Shown here: positions 1 to 7,646 of the stretch, piece after piece
Layout of the letters: each line of letters opens with the position of its first letter
How positions within the stretch are numbered: the first letter of the stretch is position 1
The notes under the pieces: generated by a model
The model's input: the letters and a program-made list of their open reading frames with translations, nothing else
What the model was told of the DNA's origin: nothing
The model's database searches: none
Assembly: GCA_038040395.1 (NCBI GenBank)
Contig: JBBPIJ010000001.1
Location: 1 to 64,000 of the forward strand
Direction: 5' to 3'
Source of the DNA: VAXT01 sp038040395
GTDB lineage: Bacteria; Actinomycetota; Thermoleophilia; Gaiellales; Gaiellaceae
DNA: 64,000 nucleotides
Translations under genes and position numbers: made by a program

Positions 1-2
1 AG

Positions 3-74
3 GAGTCTCGGCTCAAGGGCGAGAAGCGCGACGCCTTCATCCATCGCATCCTGGGTTTTCCGAAGACGCCTTAA
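3..74 (+). CDS. C-terminal end of a gene that begins before the window
   Basis: An open frame enters from the left edge and stops at TAA (72-74). The last 23 residues include the segment KRDAFIHRILGFPKTP. The tail is basic and hydrophobic and looks like real coding sequence, but it is too short to name a family. No start is visible. The following 200 bases before the convergent M29 peptidase hold nothing I can support. Confidence 0.5.
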   Translation, partial: ESRLKGEKRDAFIHRILGFPKTP

Positions 75-279
75 TGCGGATCTCGGTGGGCCAGCGCTCG
101 GGGAACATTCCCGAACGCTGGCCCAAGCGACGGCACGGTCTCAAGACCGCGATCTCTGTCGCGGCCATCGTGTCCGCGTCGCTTTCGCGCGCCGGCCTGA
201 CGACGAGTCCGCTCATCCAACCAAACCTAACGTGGGTACGGCGAGGCTCCCGCGTCGGCCAGCGTTCGGGTGCTGCGGT

Positions 280-1368
280 TCAGGCGACCCAGATGCCGTT
301 TTCCTGCATGACCTTGCCGTCGAGCTCGATGCGCCCACCGAAACGGAGGTCCTTGACGATGTCCCAGTGGATCGCCGAGACGTTCGTGCCGCCGATGTAG
401 TCGAAGCCGAGGCCGAGCGCGAGGTGGATGGTGCCGTTCATCTTCTCGTCGAAGTAGATGTTCCGCATGTAGCGGTTGATGCCGGGGTTGCAGCCGATCC
501 CGAGCTCGCCGATGCGGCGCGCCCCTTCGTCGGTGTCGAGCATCTCGAACAGGAAGTCTTCTTCGCTATCGGCGGACGCATCGACGATGCGACCCTCCGA
601 GAAGCGAAGGCGGACGCCGCTGACCTCGCGGCCGCCGCTCATCGCAGGGAACTCTGTGAATGCGATCGTTCCCTCGGCCGACGTCTCCACCGGGCAGACG
701 AAGAACTCGCCGCCCGGCATGTTGCCGGTCCCGGCGTCCACGCCTGTGCCCCTACCGAGCACAGACAGCCGCAAATCCGTTCCGTTTCCGACGATGCGGA
801 CTTCCTCGGCCTCGTCGAAGAGCTGCGCCTGACGCGAGATTTGCTCGTGCAAGCTCTTCCAGTCGATCAGGCATGAGCCATAGAGGAAATCGGCGAACGC
901 AGGCAGTGTCATCCCCGCGTCCTGCGCGAGCGCCGGCGTCGGGTACCAGCACAGCACCCAGGGCGCCTCCTGTCTGAGGAGGCGTAACTCGGCGTCGTCG
1001 TACGCCTTCCCGACGGCGATAGTTCGCTCGGCCGGGATGTCCGCGCCGTCACGTGTGTTTTCCGGGGCCGAGACGCCGAGCCACGCATCGCACTGCTCCA
1101 ACGCGTGCACCTCGATCGGTGCCGGCTCGGAGATCACGTCGAGCGGTGCATGCCGAAGCCAGGCTCGGTGGTATTTCGAGCCGCCGCCGAAGGTGAGGCG
1201 CAGGAGCGGGTAGGCGCCGCGCTCGCCCAGTTGCTTCATGACCTCTTCCAGCAGCGGCCGAGCCCACGGCGTGCCCCACACGATCACTTGCCAGCCGCGC
1301 TCTACGCCTAAGCATGTACCGAGCAGTAGCTCGGCGTAGCGTTCAACACGACCATCTCTCACGGACAT
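280..1368 (-). CDS. M29-family metallo-aminopeptidase (AmpS/PepS-like)
   Basis: This 362-residue protein matches the thermophilic M29 aminopeptidase family, cytosolic exopeptidases that remove N-terminal residues using a two-metal centre. Visible motifs, in family order, are GNMPGGE (Glu221), a Glu in GELGIGCNPG (Glu288), His315 in TIHLALG and the HWD motif (His334, Asp336), which together account for most known metal ligands. The length is slightly under the usual 370-410 residues. The ATG is preceded by a purine-rich GGAGAGAG-type ribosome site. The substrate range cannot be read from sequence. It is transcribed toward the left edge and has no operon partner in the window. Confidence 0.9.
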   Translation of the reverse strand: MSVRDGRVERYAELLLGTCLGVERGWQVIVWGTPWARPLLEEVMKQLGERGAYPLLRLTFGGGSKYHRAWLRHAPLDVISEPAPIEVHALEQCDAWLGVSAPENTRDGADIPAERTIAVGKAYDDAELRLLRQEAPWVLCWYPTPALAQDAGMTLPAFADFLYGSCLIDWKSLHEQISRQAQLFDEAEEVRIVGNGTDLRLSVLGRGTGVDAGTGNMPGGEFFVCPVETSAEGTIAFTEFPAMSGGREVSGVRLRFSEGRIVDASADSEEDFLFEMLDTDEGARRIGELGIGCNPGINRYMRNIYFDEKMNGTIHLALGLGFDYIGGTNVSAIHWDIVKDLRFGGRIELDGKVMQENGIWVA

Positions 1369-1486
1369 TCTTTCTCTCTCCGACCCCGCATGCCACGATC
1401 ATAAGTGCGCGCAACGGAAGCTAGTCAGGGGTCATTCCGGCGCGCTCGCGCATGCTCGCGTTCTGGTCCCCGAAGCGGAAGGGCCG

Positions 1487-1731
1487 CTATCTGAGCGCGA
1501 GGCACCCGAGAACAATCAGCCCGCCGCCAGCAATTACCTGCGTGCCAGCGGTGTAGAACTCCGCGCGCCTGTTCCAGGTACGCGGGAAGTGGGTCGTCCC
1601 AGCGCCCCCTCCATCATTGACAGGACGTCGAACACGTACTTCTGATTCAGATAGAGCGGCAGGGGATAACGGTCAGGCGGCTGGGCCGGCGGCTCGAGTG
1701 CGGGCAGCGCTGATTCTGGAGGGTCGCTCAT
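1487..1731 (-). pseudogene. Decayed membrane-protein gene, N-terminus like DUF6414
   Basis: The minus strand opens with ATG at 1731 and encodes about 45 residues containing PLPLYLNQKYVFDVLSMMEG, which resembles the start of DUF6414-type proteins. That frame then turns into low-complexity Arg/Ser/Pro sequence and stops at 1534. A neighbouring frame downstream encodes a hydrophobic tail (QVIAGGGLIVLGCLALR) that stops at 1487-1489, as expected after a frameshift or internal deletion. Intact DUF6414 proteins are several hundred residues, so most of the gene is missing. It sits just outside the integrase element, and the debris may date from that insertion. The family match is from memory and is moderate at best. 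Confidence 0.4.
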
Positions 1732-1740
1732 CTGTGCTTG

Positions 1741-1780
1741 ATGGTTTAGCAGGCTTTCGAATGGTTTAGCAGGCTTTCGT
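1741..1780. repeat. Exact 20-bp tandem duplication
   Basis: Two adjacent 20-base copies (1741-1760 and 1761-1780) are identical except for the final base. Each copy begins ATGGTTTAGC and ends AGGCTTTCG plus one base. It lies between the decayed gene and the first ORF of the integrase element, so it could be a slippage product or part of an element boundary. Confidence 0.85.
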
Positions 1781-1833
1781 CCAGTCGGCAGTGTCGTCCG
1801 AGGCTCCTGACACACTCCGTCAGGTGACAAACC

Positions 1834-2244
1834 GTGTCAGGTAGATCCGTCGCTAAGAACGACTCGCTCCTCGCGCACTGCATTGCGCGAGCGGTAGCCG
1901 CCGACCGGGGGCATGATCGGACGAAAGCGGACTTGGAGGCAGGGACGCTCAAGGTTCGAACATGGACAGCCGCAAAAGTGACACCGAAGGCCTCTCGGGT
2001 TGCCGCCTTCATCATTCAGTGGGCTCTCGCGATGCGCGATCAGGGCGCGGGGTCGTACACGATCACCGAGTACCAGCAGTATTGGCATGAGGGCGAGCGG
2101 CAGGCTTACCGACGGCAGGCTGAGTTCCGCCAGCTGTGGCCCGAGTTCGACACTCCTAACGAGCTGGCCGTGCAGGTTGTGAGCTATCTGGACAGCAATG
2201 TTGATACGGGAGTCCTTCCACTCACGGTGCCGGTGGTCGCGTGA
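1834..2244 (+). CDS. Hypothetical protein, first gene of the integrase element
   Basis: This 136-residue protein starts at GTG 1834. It is soluble, with no membrane segment, and mixes Arg/Lys and aromatic residues (for example YTITEYQQYWHEGERQAYRR). I do not recognise a family. Its stop overlaps the start of the excisionase-like gene in an ATGA arrangement, so the two are probably translationally coupled. Base composition (about 60% GC with AT-richer codons) is lower than that of the flanking chromosome, consistent with a transferred element. A DNA-binding or regulatory role next to xis and int would be plausible but is not shown. Confidence 0.65.
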   Translation: MSGRSVAKNDSLLAHCIARAVAADRGHDRTKADLEAGTLKVRTWTAAKVTPKASRVAAFIIQWALAMRDQGAGSYTITEYQQYWHEGERQAYRRQAEFRQLWPEFDTPNELAVQVVSYLDSNVDTGVLPLTVPVVA

Positions 2245-2444
2245 TGGGAAATTTGGTGCGCATGCCCCTCCGCCCAGGTGTGGAGCCGTGGCTTTCAAAG
2301 CGCCAACTGGCGGAGCACCTTGTTTTTTCGGGACGGTGGGTCGAGTTGAAGGTCAAGGCCGGGATGCCTCACAAGCGGTTCGGTGGCCGGCTTCGATTCC
2401 GCGCCTCAGAAGTCGAGGCGTGGCTGGAAACGGAGGAACGGTGA
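2244..2444 (+). CDS. Excisionase-like helix-turn-helix protein (AlpA/HTH_17 type)
   Basis: This 66-residue protein has the layout of small winged-helix excisionases: a helix-turn-helix around WLSKRQLAEHLVFSGRWVE, then the wing-like segment GMPHKRFGGRLRFRASEVEAW. Such proteins bind att-site DNA and direct integrase toward excision or repress the element. The ATG at 2244 overlaps the preceding stop (ATGA); GTG 2241 is an alternative start. Its own stop overlaps the GTG start of the integrase (GTGA). The xis-int order and tight coupling are typical of actinobacterial integrative elements. Confidence 0.75.
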   Translation: MGNLVRMPLRPGVEPWLSKRQLAEHLVFSGRWVELKVKAGMPHKRFGGRLRFRASEVEAWLETEER

Positions 2445-3508
2445 TCGTCAAACGGGGATCGAGCTACGGGGTCAGCGTCTATGACGCCGGACTCAAACGA
2501 AAGCGATGGATCGGCACGTTCGCAACCAAGCAAGAAGCAAGAGAGGCGGAGCGTGACGCGTCCCGTCGGCGCGGCGCAGGAGGACGGCTCACGTGTGGCG
2601 AATTCGCGGAGCGTTGGCTTCTCGAGTATCCGCGCGAAGCAGCTGCCACGCGGCGCAACTACTCCTATGGGCTTCAGCGGTTCGTCAGGGATTTCGGGCG
2701 TGTCAGACTCGTTGACTTGGATCGCCCCTCGGCACGTGCCTGGGCGCTTCAGCAGCCACAGTCGAATGTTCGAACGATCCGCGTGATGTTCAATGACGCG
2801 ATCAACGACGGCCTTCATCCTGGGCCGAATCCCTTTGCGAATCTTCGGCTTGAGCAGCCTCGCGGTCGCAAGGACTTAACCGCGTTGAAGGAGGACGAGC
2901 TGCATCAGCTCGCGGACGTCGCGCTCAGGGTGCACGGCGACTACGGTCCTACGCTTCGGGCGATGATCCTTTTCGCAGGCTATGTCGGTCTGCGACCGGG
3001 CGAGCTGTTCGCGCTTGAACGCTCGGACGTCGGCCATGACGAGGTAACGATCCGCCAGAACCTCGATGGTACGGGAGCTCTTAAGCTGCCCAAGAACGGT
3101 AAGCCGCGGATCGTGATTCTCCCACCGCCGGCGAGAGAGGCGCTGCTAGACGTTCCGCCGAGGCTGGATGTCCCATGGCTGTTCGTCAGTCGGGCTGGCC
3201 GGCAGTTCCGGAAGAGCACGTTGCTCTACTACTGGAACCCCGTACGAGCGGCCTTCGGTCGGCCGGGCATGGACTTTTACGAGCTCCGGCACTTCTGCGC
3301 CACGCACCTTCTCGAGCGCGGCGCCTCGCACGCAGACGTCGCTGTCCAGCTCGGACATACGGACGGAGGCGCGCTCGTGATGAGCACCTACGGCCACCCG
3401 TCGGAGGACATCGCGCGCGAGCGGCTGAAGCGCGTTTACGGACAGAACGTCAGGCAGCTATCCGTTGAACAGGTCGCCGTCGAAGCAAGGCGCGGGACTG
3501 GCCTTTAG
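2441..3508 (+). CDS. Tyrosine recombinase / phage-type integrase
   Basis: This 355-residue site-specific recombinase has an AP2-like N-terminal arm-binding segment (about residues 1-45), a SAM-like core-binding domain (about 50-145) and a catalytic domain. The catalytic set is visible: Arg185 in GLRPGELFAL, Lys218 in LPKNGKPR, Arg283 in YELRHFCATHL (the usual first His of the HxxR box is Tyr280), His306 in LGHTDGG and the nucleophile Tyr317 in MSTYGHP. The start is GTG 2441, supported by GGAGG six bases upstream and overlap with the xis stop. An open frame continues upstream to 2198, but that part overlaps xis and does not look like protein. It should integrate the 1.8-4.6 kb element. Confidence 0.92.
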   Translation: MIVKRGSSYGVSVYDAGLKRKRWIGTFATKQEAREAERDASRRRGAGGRLTCGEFAERWLLEYPREAAATRRNYSYGLQRFVRDFGRVRLVDLDRPSARAWALQQPQSNVRTIRVMFNDAINDGLHPGPNPFANLRLEQPRGRKDLTALKEDELHQLADVALRVHGDYGPTLRAMILFAGYVGLRPGELFALERSDVGHDEVTIRQNLDGTGALKLPKNGKPRIVILPPPAREALLDVPPRLDVPWLFVSRAGRQFRKSTLLYYWNPVRAAFGRPGMDFYELRHFCATHLLERGASHADVAVQLGHTDGGALVMSTYGHPSEDIARERLKRVYGQNVRQLSVEQVAVEARRGTGL

Positions 3509-4321
3509 GTGGCCAAGATCACGCTAAGGCAATGGCGTGTGGATTGGAGGGAGTACACAGACGACCCTGACGACCGTGATCGAGAGCGTGAGCGGACCTT
3601 CCTAGAAGGGCACGCGAATCTCGGCGCTCGGATTCACATTGAGACGGCTGACGTTCTTGCGGCGGCACTGGTGGATGAACTCGCTCCGGGAAAGCGACAC
3701 CGGCTCTTTCTGAAGCTCTTTGCAGAGTTCGTGAACGCTCTGGAGTCTCTTGGTGCCTTCGGTTGGGCTCTTCGCCGCCGACGCGAGCACCGCCTTTTCC
3801 TGGATGGGTTCTTGTCCTATCCGCACGACGCGCCAGCGACGTTCTACCGGAGTGCTCTTGAGGACGAGGCGACGCTCGTGAGCGTGCTCGGGTTACCGCC
3901 GCGACAGACGGTCATCCAGACGGTGCGAGGGCACATTCAAGGCGGGGGCAATGCACGTGAAGCAGGTGCCTGGCTCGATGAAGGGATGAACATCTTGAGG
4001 CAGCTCGCCGCGCAGTACTTCGAGCATAACTCCGTTCTCCTGACGCATTACAACAAGGCGAAGCACGGCGTCACCATGGTTCGGCTGGACGAGCACACGA
4101 ATGACGAACTTGATTTTCAAGTGCTCGCGCCCCAGCGAGAGCTCGACGCAATCGGGCACGGATACTGGTACGACGTCGGCCTCTTTCGAGCGTCCAGAGA
4201 GATGGTCGATAGGACTCACGGCAATGTGTCTGTGGTCACGGGGATGCTGCAGCAGCTGTCGATTATCGCGTGGGTTCTCTACTCGGCAGAGTTGTTTTAC
4301 GTCGACCCGGCCGAGGTTTGA
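3509..4321 (+). CDS. Hypothetical cargo protein of the integrase element
   Basis: This 270-residue protein begins with GTG immediately after the integrase stop codon, so it is expressed with int. It is soluble and mainly helical by composition, without signal peptide or membrane spans. A conserved-looking motif, LLTHYNKAKHGVTMV, recalls the N-K-x-K-H-G signatures of some HEPN-like or AbiV-like helical proteins, but I cannot assign it. An accessory function such as host defence is possible because it is the only cargo in a minimal element. Codon use is less GC-extreme than in the housekeeping genes. Confidence 0.7.
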   Translation: MAKITLRQWRVDWREYTDDPDDRDRERERTFLEGHANLGARIHIETADVLAAALVDELAPGKRHRLFLKLFAEFVNALESLGAFGWALRRRREHRLFLDGFLSYPHDAPATFYRSALEDEATLVSVLGLPPRQTVIQTVRGHIQGGGNAREAGAWLDEGMNILRQLAAQYFEHNSVLLTHYNKAKHGVTMVRLDEHTNDELDFQVLAPQRELDAIGHGYWYDVGLFRASREMVDRTHGNVSVVTGMLQQLSIIAWVLYSAELFYVDPAEV

Positions 4322-4557
4322 GCATGATCGCCGGCTCACGGGTGCGGTCGCATTTGGGTAGCGGGGGTTGATCGTTCTGGCTTCCCTACGCGGAATTGCG
4401 CAGGCATCGAACCCTCCGCCTCCATTGTTGCCAATTTGACAACGTGTAGCGCACTGGCCATGGCGCTGCTGCGCAGGTCCATCGCTCAAAGAAGCCGTTC
4501 ATGCCTTCCAGGGTGGAACCGGTAAACGGCTGATCAGCTTGTCTACCGGCACTTTGA

Positions 4558-4634
4558 GGAGCACGCGTTCCGGCCCCGTTCTGGCAGCTCGACTGGGTAC
4601 TTGACCTAGCCGGTTCGATCCCGGGGATGCTCCA
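4558..4634 (+). other. tRNA-like sequence, candidate attachment site
   Basis: The 77 bases begin GGAGCA and end TGCTCC plus A, giving a six-pair acceptor-like helix at tRNA spacing. Near the 3' end is a T-arm-like hairpin (CCGG, loop TTCGATC, CCGG). A D-arm-like stretch (GCAGCTCGACTGGGTA) is present but lies too close to the T-arm, and no anticodon arm can be drawn. It is therefore not a functional tRNA; a remnant or mimic of a tRNA 3' end, as left by integrase attachment, is the best reading. Bases 4322-4557 upstream hold no gene I can support. Confidence 0.3.
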
Positions 4635-4697
4635 CGTGTGTGTTGTTCGGCAACTGTTTAGGATCGTTCGTCAAGACACAACGAGATGGAGGTTCTG

Positions 4698-5015
4698 ATG
4701 GCTGTTGCGATTGAGATGAACTTTCGTGGAGCGACGCTCGATCAGTACGACCAGGTAATCGAGAAGATGGGCCTCACACCGGGCGGCTCGGGACCCACGG
4801 GAGCGATCTCCCACTGGGTCGCCAAAACCGACGACGGTATCCGGGTCGTCGACGTCTGGGAGACGAGGGAGGTATTCGACGAGTTTGCGGAGGAGCAGAT
4901 CGGCCCGTACACCCGCGAGGCCGGTTTCACCGAAGAGCCGGAGATGCGCTTCTACGACGTCCACAATCACTTGACGGCGGGCTCGAAGCTTCATGTTGGG
5001 GCGGCGGGTTCCTGA
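4698..5015 (+). CDS. Small dimeric alpha/beta-barrel protein (ABM-like)
   Basis: This 105-residue protein has the pattern of the ferredoxin-like dimeric alpha/beta-barrel fold of the antibiotic-biosynthesis monooxygenase and EthD groups: a first strand (AIEMNFRGAT), a helix (LDQYDQVIEKMG), a strand pair around GAISHWVAKTDDGIRVVDVWE, and a helix FDEFAEEQIGPYTREAGF. Members are small homodimeric oxygenases, cyclases or stress proteins; this sequence does not define the reaction. GGAGG at 4688-4692 fixes the start at ATG 4698 rather than the in-frame ATG 4686. The stop codon lies in the loop of a 12-bp hairpin. Confidence 0.8.
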   Translation: MAVAIEMNFRGATLDQYDQVIEKMGLTPGGSGPTGAISHWVAKTDDGIRVVDVWETREVFDEFAEEQIGPYTREAGFTEEPEMRFYDVHNHLTAGSKLHVGAAGS

Positions 5016-5029
5016 CGGGAACCCGCCGC
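5001..5029 (+). terminator. Perfect 12-bp hairpin overlapping a stop codon
   Basis: Arms 5001-5012 and 5018-5029 are perfectly complementary (GCGGCGGGTTCC and GGAACCCGCCGC) around the loop TGACG, which contains the TGA stop of the preceding gene (5013-5015). No T-run follows, as is common in high-GC Gram-positives. It most likely ends transcription of the 4698 gene. Confidence 0.75.
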
Positions 5030-5213
5030 TTGGGCACGAAAGGAACCGACCGTCTTGAGCAGGTCGGCCGGGCGAAAGTTTCCAACCACTACCCCCGGCC
5101 CAAGTCGGCGCGTCCTCAAGCGCGTTGAGGACGAACCCCGTCTTCCCCTCGTTGTAGGCGAGACGTCATCCCGATAGCGCTTGGCCGCCAGGACTTGGCG
5201 TGCTCGTTTTCCG

Positions 5214-5349
5214 TCACGTGAGGGTGACGTCGCCCAACTTCCAGCTCCGGTCGAAGTACGGCTCGAGCGGGCCGTAGTCGACGCTTAGCCCGGTGAGTCC
5301 AAGCTCCACGACGCGTTCTGTTGGCTCTTTCGGATACTCCTCGCGTGGA
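5214..5349 (-). pseudogene. Possible C-terminal gene fragment of unknown family
   Basis: On the minus strand one frame reads about 44 residues of plausible protein (with TERVVELGLTGLSVDYGPL and EPYFDRSWKLGDVTLT) ending at TGA 5214-5216. No start codon or longer open frame supports a full gene. It occupies the 394-base gap between two alpha/beta-barrel genes, which otherwise holds only the promoter and ribosome site of the 5410 gene. It could also be chance. Confidence 0.25.
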
Positions 5350-5409
5350 GCACAACTGGCGTAACATCTCGCAGGAGCGCGACGACACTTCCCACAGAGG
5401 AGGAGTTAG

Positions 5410-5682
5410 ATGATCCTGGCAACGACGAAGGTCGAAGATTTCGACCGCTTCCTGGAAATCTTCTCAACCAAGGGCGCCGAGAAGCGAAGGCAGCACGGGT
5501 CCAAGGGTTCGACCGTCTTTCGCGATCCCAATGAGGACGACCGGGTCTGGGTGCTCTTCGACTGGGATGCGGAGGGCTGGCAGAACTTCGTCTCCGACCC
5601 CGAGGTCCCGGCGATCCTTCAAGAAGCCGGGCACAAAGGTAAGCCCCAGGCGGCGGAGCTCGGCGGCCAGTACGACGCCTAG
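5410..5682 (+). CDS. Small dimeric alpha/beta-barrel protein, second copy
   Basis: This 90-residue protein is related in fold to the gene at 4698: MILATTKVEDFDRFLEIF, then an Arg/Lys-rich helix, a strand pair with VFRDPNEDDRVWVLFDWD, and a final helix FVSDPEVPAILQEAG. The pattern is that of ABM or putative-cyclase type barrels. AGAGGAGGAG ending about five bases before ATG 5410 is a strong ribosome site. The two barrel genes, an O-methyltransferase, a cupin and a RidA protein lie within 4 kb, suggesting small aromatic-type metabolism, but no pathway can be named. Confidence 0.8.
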   Translation: MILATTKVEDFDRFLEIFSTKGAEKRRQHGSKGSTVFRDPNEDDRVWVLFDWDAEGWQNFVSDPEVPAILQEAGHKGKPQAAELGGQYDA

Positions 5683-5930
5683 CCTCAGACCCCGAATCGG
5701 ACCCCTCGAAGCCGCCGGGCTCCGGGAGTAGCGCCTCGCCCGCCTTCGTCGGCTCACCCTAACTTCTTCTAGGTCGAATCAGCCCCGAAAGTCCGGAAGT
5801 CGAAGCCGCACTGAGGGCAGTCGAGCAAGGATGCTTGACAGCGACGAGCCCACCTCACACGCCGTCGATCAAACCTCGGAGCGCTTCACCAGGGTTTGAA
5901 AGAACTCCCCTCAGGTCCACCTCGATTCGG

Positions 5931-6965
5931 TCAGACGGGCCGGGCTTCGATGAGGTGCGCCGGCCCGGCTGGCGCGATTCGTGCGATTTCGAAAGCCTCC
6001 GCCGCCAGCAGGTCGCGCCACTCGTCCTCGGTTCGCTCCTTGCCCCCCACGAGGACGAGCATGTGGAGGTCCATGTGCTTGAGGAAGCCGGGCTCGGGCC
6101 CGGGCGGCACGACGCCGTCGACCACGAGGAGACGCCCACCGCCGGCAATCGAGCGGCGACAGTTTCGGAGGATCGCCTTCGCACGGTCGTCGCTCCAGTC
6201 GTGCAGGATCTGCGCGAGCACGTACGCATCAGCCGGAGGCAAGGTGTCCACGAAGAAGTCGCCGCCGACGATTTCACAGCGGTCGCTGACGCCCGCCTGC
6301 TTGAGCGTGTCAGGTGCTTCCTGGACGACGTTCGGAAGGTCGAAGAGCACGCCCTGGAGGTGCGGGTTGGCCGCAAGTACGGAGGCGATCGCTGCCCCGC
6401 TTCCACCACCAATGTCGGCGACGCGCGTGTGATCGCTCCAGTCGAGTCCAGTCAGTGCTTCGATGCGCGCGCGCGTGCCGGCTGCCATCGCGCGATTGAA
6501 GACGGTGCTCGCATCCGGGTGCTCAGCGAGATACTCAAAGTAGGAAAGTCCGTACTCCCGATCGAAGCCCGGCTCGCCCGTGACGAACGAGTGGAGCGCT
6601 TCGCTCCATCCCCGGTACTGCTCCGCTCCCATCGCAATCGCGATGTAACGCATCGTGAGCGGCGCGGAACTCCGGAGACCGTCGGAGAGGTGGCTGGAAC
6701 TGAACCGTCTCGGCTCAACCTCTTCGAAGACCCCCTCACTAGCGAGAAAGCGAAGCAGCCGATAGAGGGACGCCTCGTCTGCGCCCACCTCACGAGCGAT
6801 GTCTCCGACGTCCCGAGGTTCGCCGTCGACGATGTCCGCGATCCCGAGCTTTGCAGCGGCGGAGAGCGCCTGCGTCCGCATGAATCCGAAAAGCATCTCG
6901 GAGAGGCGAGCGCGAACTGCAGCGTCGTCAGGCGTCGGTGTCAGGTCGTCAGCCGTAGGTTGCAC
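5931..6965 (-). CDS. SAM-dependent O-methyltransferase (hydroxyneurosporene/acetylserotonin type)
   Basis: This 344-residue enzyme has the two-domain architecture of the Methyltransf_2 family. An N-terminal winged-helix dimerisation domain (about residues 15-100, with QALSAAAKLGIADI and ASLYRLLRFLASEGVF) precedes a Rossmann SAM-binding domain. VADIGGGSGA is motif I, DLPNVV follows, and ILHDWSDDRA carries the catalytic His. Such enzymes methylate phenolic or polyketide hydroxyls in the cytosol, and the substrate is open. The 250 bases between it and the 5410 gene contain a short minus-strand stretch with a CPQCG motif but no supportable gene. Confidence 0.9.
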   Translation of the reverse strand: MQPTADDLTPTPDDAAVRARLSEMLFGFMRTQALSAAAKLGIADIVDGEPRDVGDIAREVGADEASLYRLLRFLASEGVFEEVEPRRFSSSHLSDGLRSSAPLTMRYIAIAMGAEQYRGWSEALHSFVTGEPGFDREYGLSYFEYLAEHPDASTVFNRAMAAGTRARIEALTGLDWSDHTRVADIGGGSGAAIASVLAANPHLQGVLFDLPNVVQEAPDTLKQAGVSDRCEIVGGDFFVDTLPPADAYVLAQILHDWSDDRAKAILRNCRRSIAGGGRLLVVDGVVPPGPEPGFLKHMDLHMLVLVGGKERTEDEWRDLLAAEAFEIARIAPAGPAHLIEARPV

Positions 6966-7048
6966 TTAGGTCGCAAGGCGATTGGCGAACGCCGCCCGCA
7001 CGGCGGATCTTCGCATCTTTCGAACCCAGGGCCTCCATATCCGAACGC

Positions 7049-7507
7049 TCAGGAGCCGCTGAGCGCGCGGACGTCGATCGTGAAGGCTGGTTGCGGCGCG
7101 TCATCTTCGGTTCCCGGTGCAGGGTTGCGTTCGAGGTACTCGATGCCGATCCGGTCGGAGGGAAACATCGCGTGAATGCGGACGGGGTGATCGCTCGCGT
7201 TCCGCGTCCGATGGGGCGTTCCAGCCGGGATGAAGACGACGGTGCCGCGGTCGACCTCCCGCGTTTCGTCCCCGACCGTGATTTCCGGTTCGCCTTCATC
7301 GATCACGATCACCTCGTGGATCGGATGGGTATGGAGCGGGATCCGATCGCCAGGCGCGACCTCCTCGAAGATCAGCGTGATGTTGTCGACGAAGTCTTGA
7401 CGACCCTGGCCAGGGTCGAAGACCAATGCCCACTTGGAGTTCGGCCGGAAGTCGTCCGGGTCACTCTCGTCAAAGGGCGCGTAGTGCAAGCTCGAGATGA
7501 TCGCCAT
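7049..7507 (-). CDS. Cupin-domain protein
   Basis: This 152-residue protein has one conserved cupin barrel. Motif 1 is HTHPIHEVIVIDEGE, with the two His and a Glu as expected metal ligands, and motif 2 is IPAGTPHRTRN with the last His ligand. An Asp/Glu-rich N-terminus and a C-terminal tail flank it. The start is ATG 7505-7507, chosen because GAGGAGG sits eight bases before it; a longer open frame exists upstream but is low-complexity. It may be a metal-dependent dioxygenase, an isomerase or a sensor. Confidence 0.85.
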   Translation of the reverse strand: MAIISSLHYAPFDESDPDDFRPNSKWALVFDPGQGRQDFVDNITLIFEEVAPGDRIPLHTHPIHEVIVIDEGEPEITVGDETREVDRGTVVFIPAGTPHRTRNASDHPVRIHAMFPSDRIGIEYLERNPAPGTEDDAPQPAFTIDVRALSGS

Positions 7508-7646
7508 TTGCTGCCTCCTCGTCGGGTTCGCGTGCCCACGATTGTCGTGGGTGGGTCGCATCTGGGCAGCACGCCCACGCGATGGGAGCTCCGTTGAGCG
7601 ATCTTCGCACCTTTCCAACCCGCCGCCTCCACCTTTGGTCGGCCGT

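Larger units (their letters stand above)
1834..4634 (+). mobile_element. Minimal integrated element (orf-xis-int-cargo)
   Basis: Four co-directional, overlapping genes (unknown, xis-like, integrase, unknown) form one transcription unit with lower GC than its surroundings. The right side ends in about 375 non-coding bases (4322-4697) that contain a tRNA-3'-end-like sequence, the usual target of tyrosine integrases. The left side is gene debris and a short tandem duplication. I could not find a matching direct repeat at both ends by eye, so the limits are approximate. There are no replication, transfer or capsid genes, so this is probably a satellite or a degraded element. Confidence 0.5.

Noticed and set aside
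4558..4634. Functional tRNA at the right end of the integrase element
   Set aside because: Acceptor and T-arm-like parts fit, but there is no anticodon arm and the D-arm is misplaced, so it is reported only as tRNA-like.
5764..5832. A short minus-strand stretch encoding CPQCGFDFRTFGA next to the O-methyltransferase
   Set aside because: It resembles a zinc-ribbon end but has no start codon and only about 20 residues; kept as a note only.
5835..7175. A 446-residue plus-strand open frame opposite the O-methyltransferase
   Set aside because: It is antisense to a well-supported enzyme, is low-complexity and Arg/Glu-rich, and has no domain pattern; it is a high-GC shadow frame.
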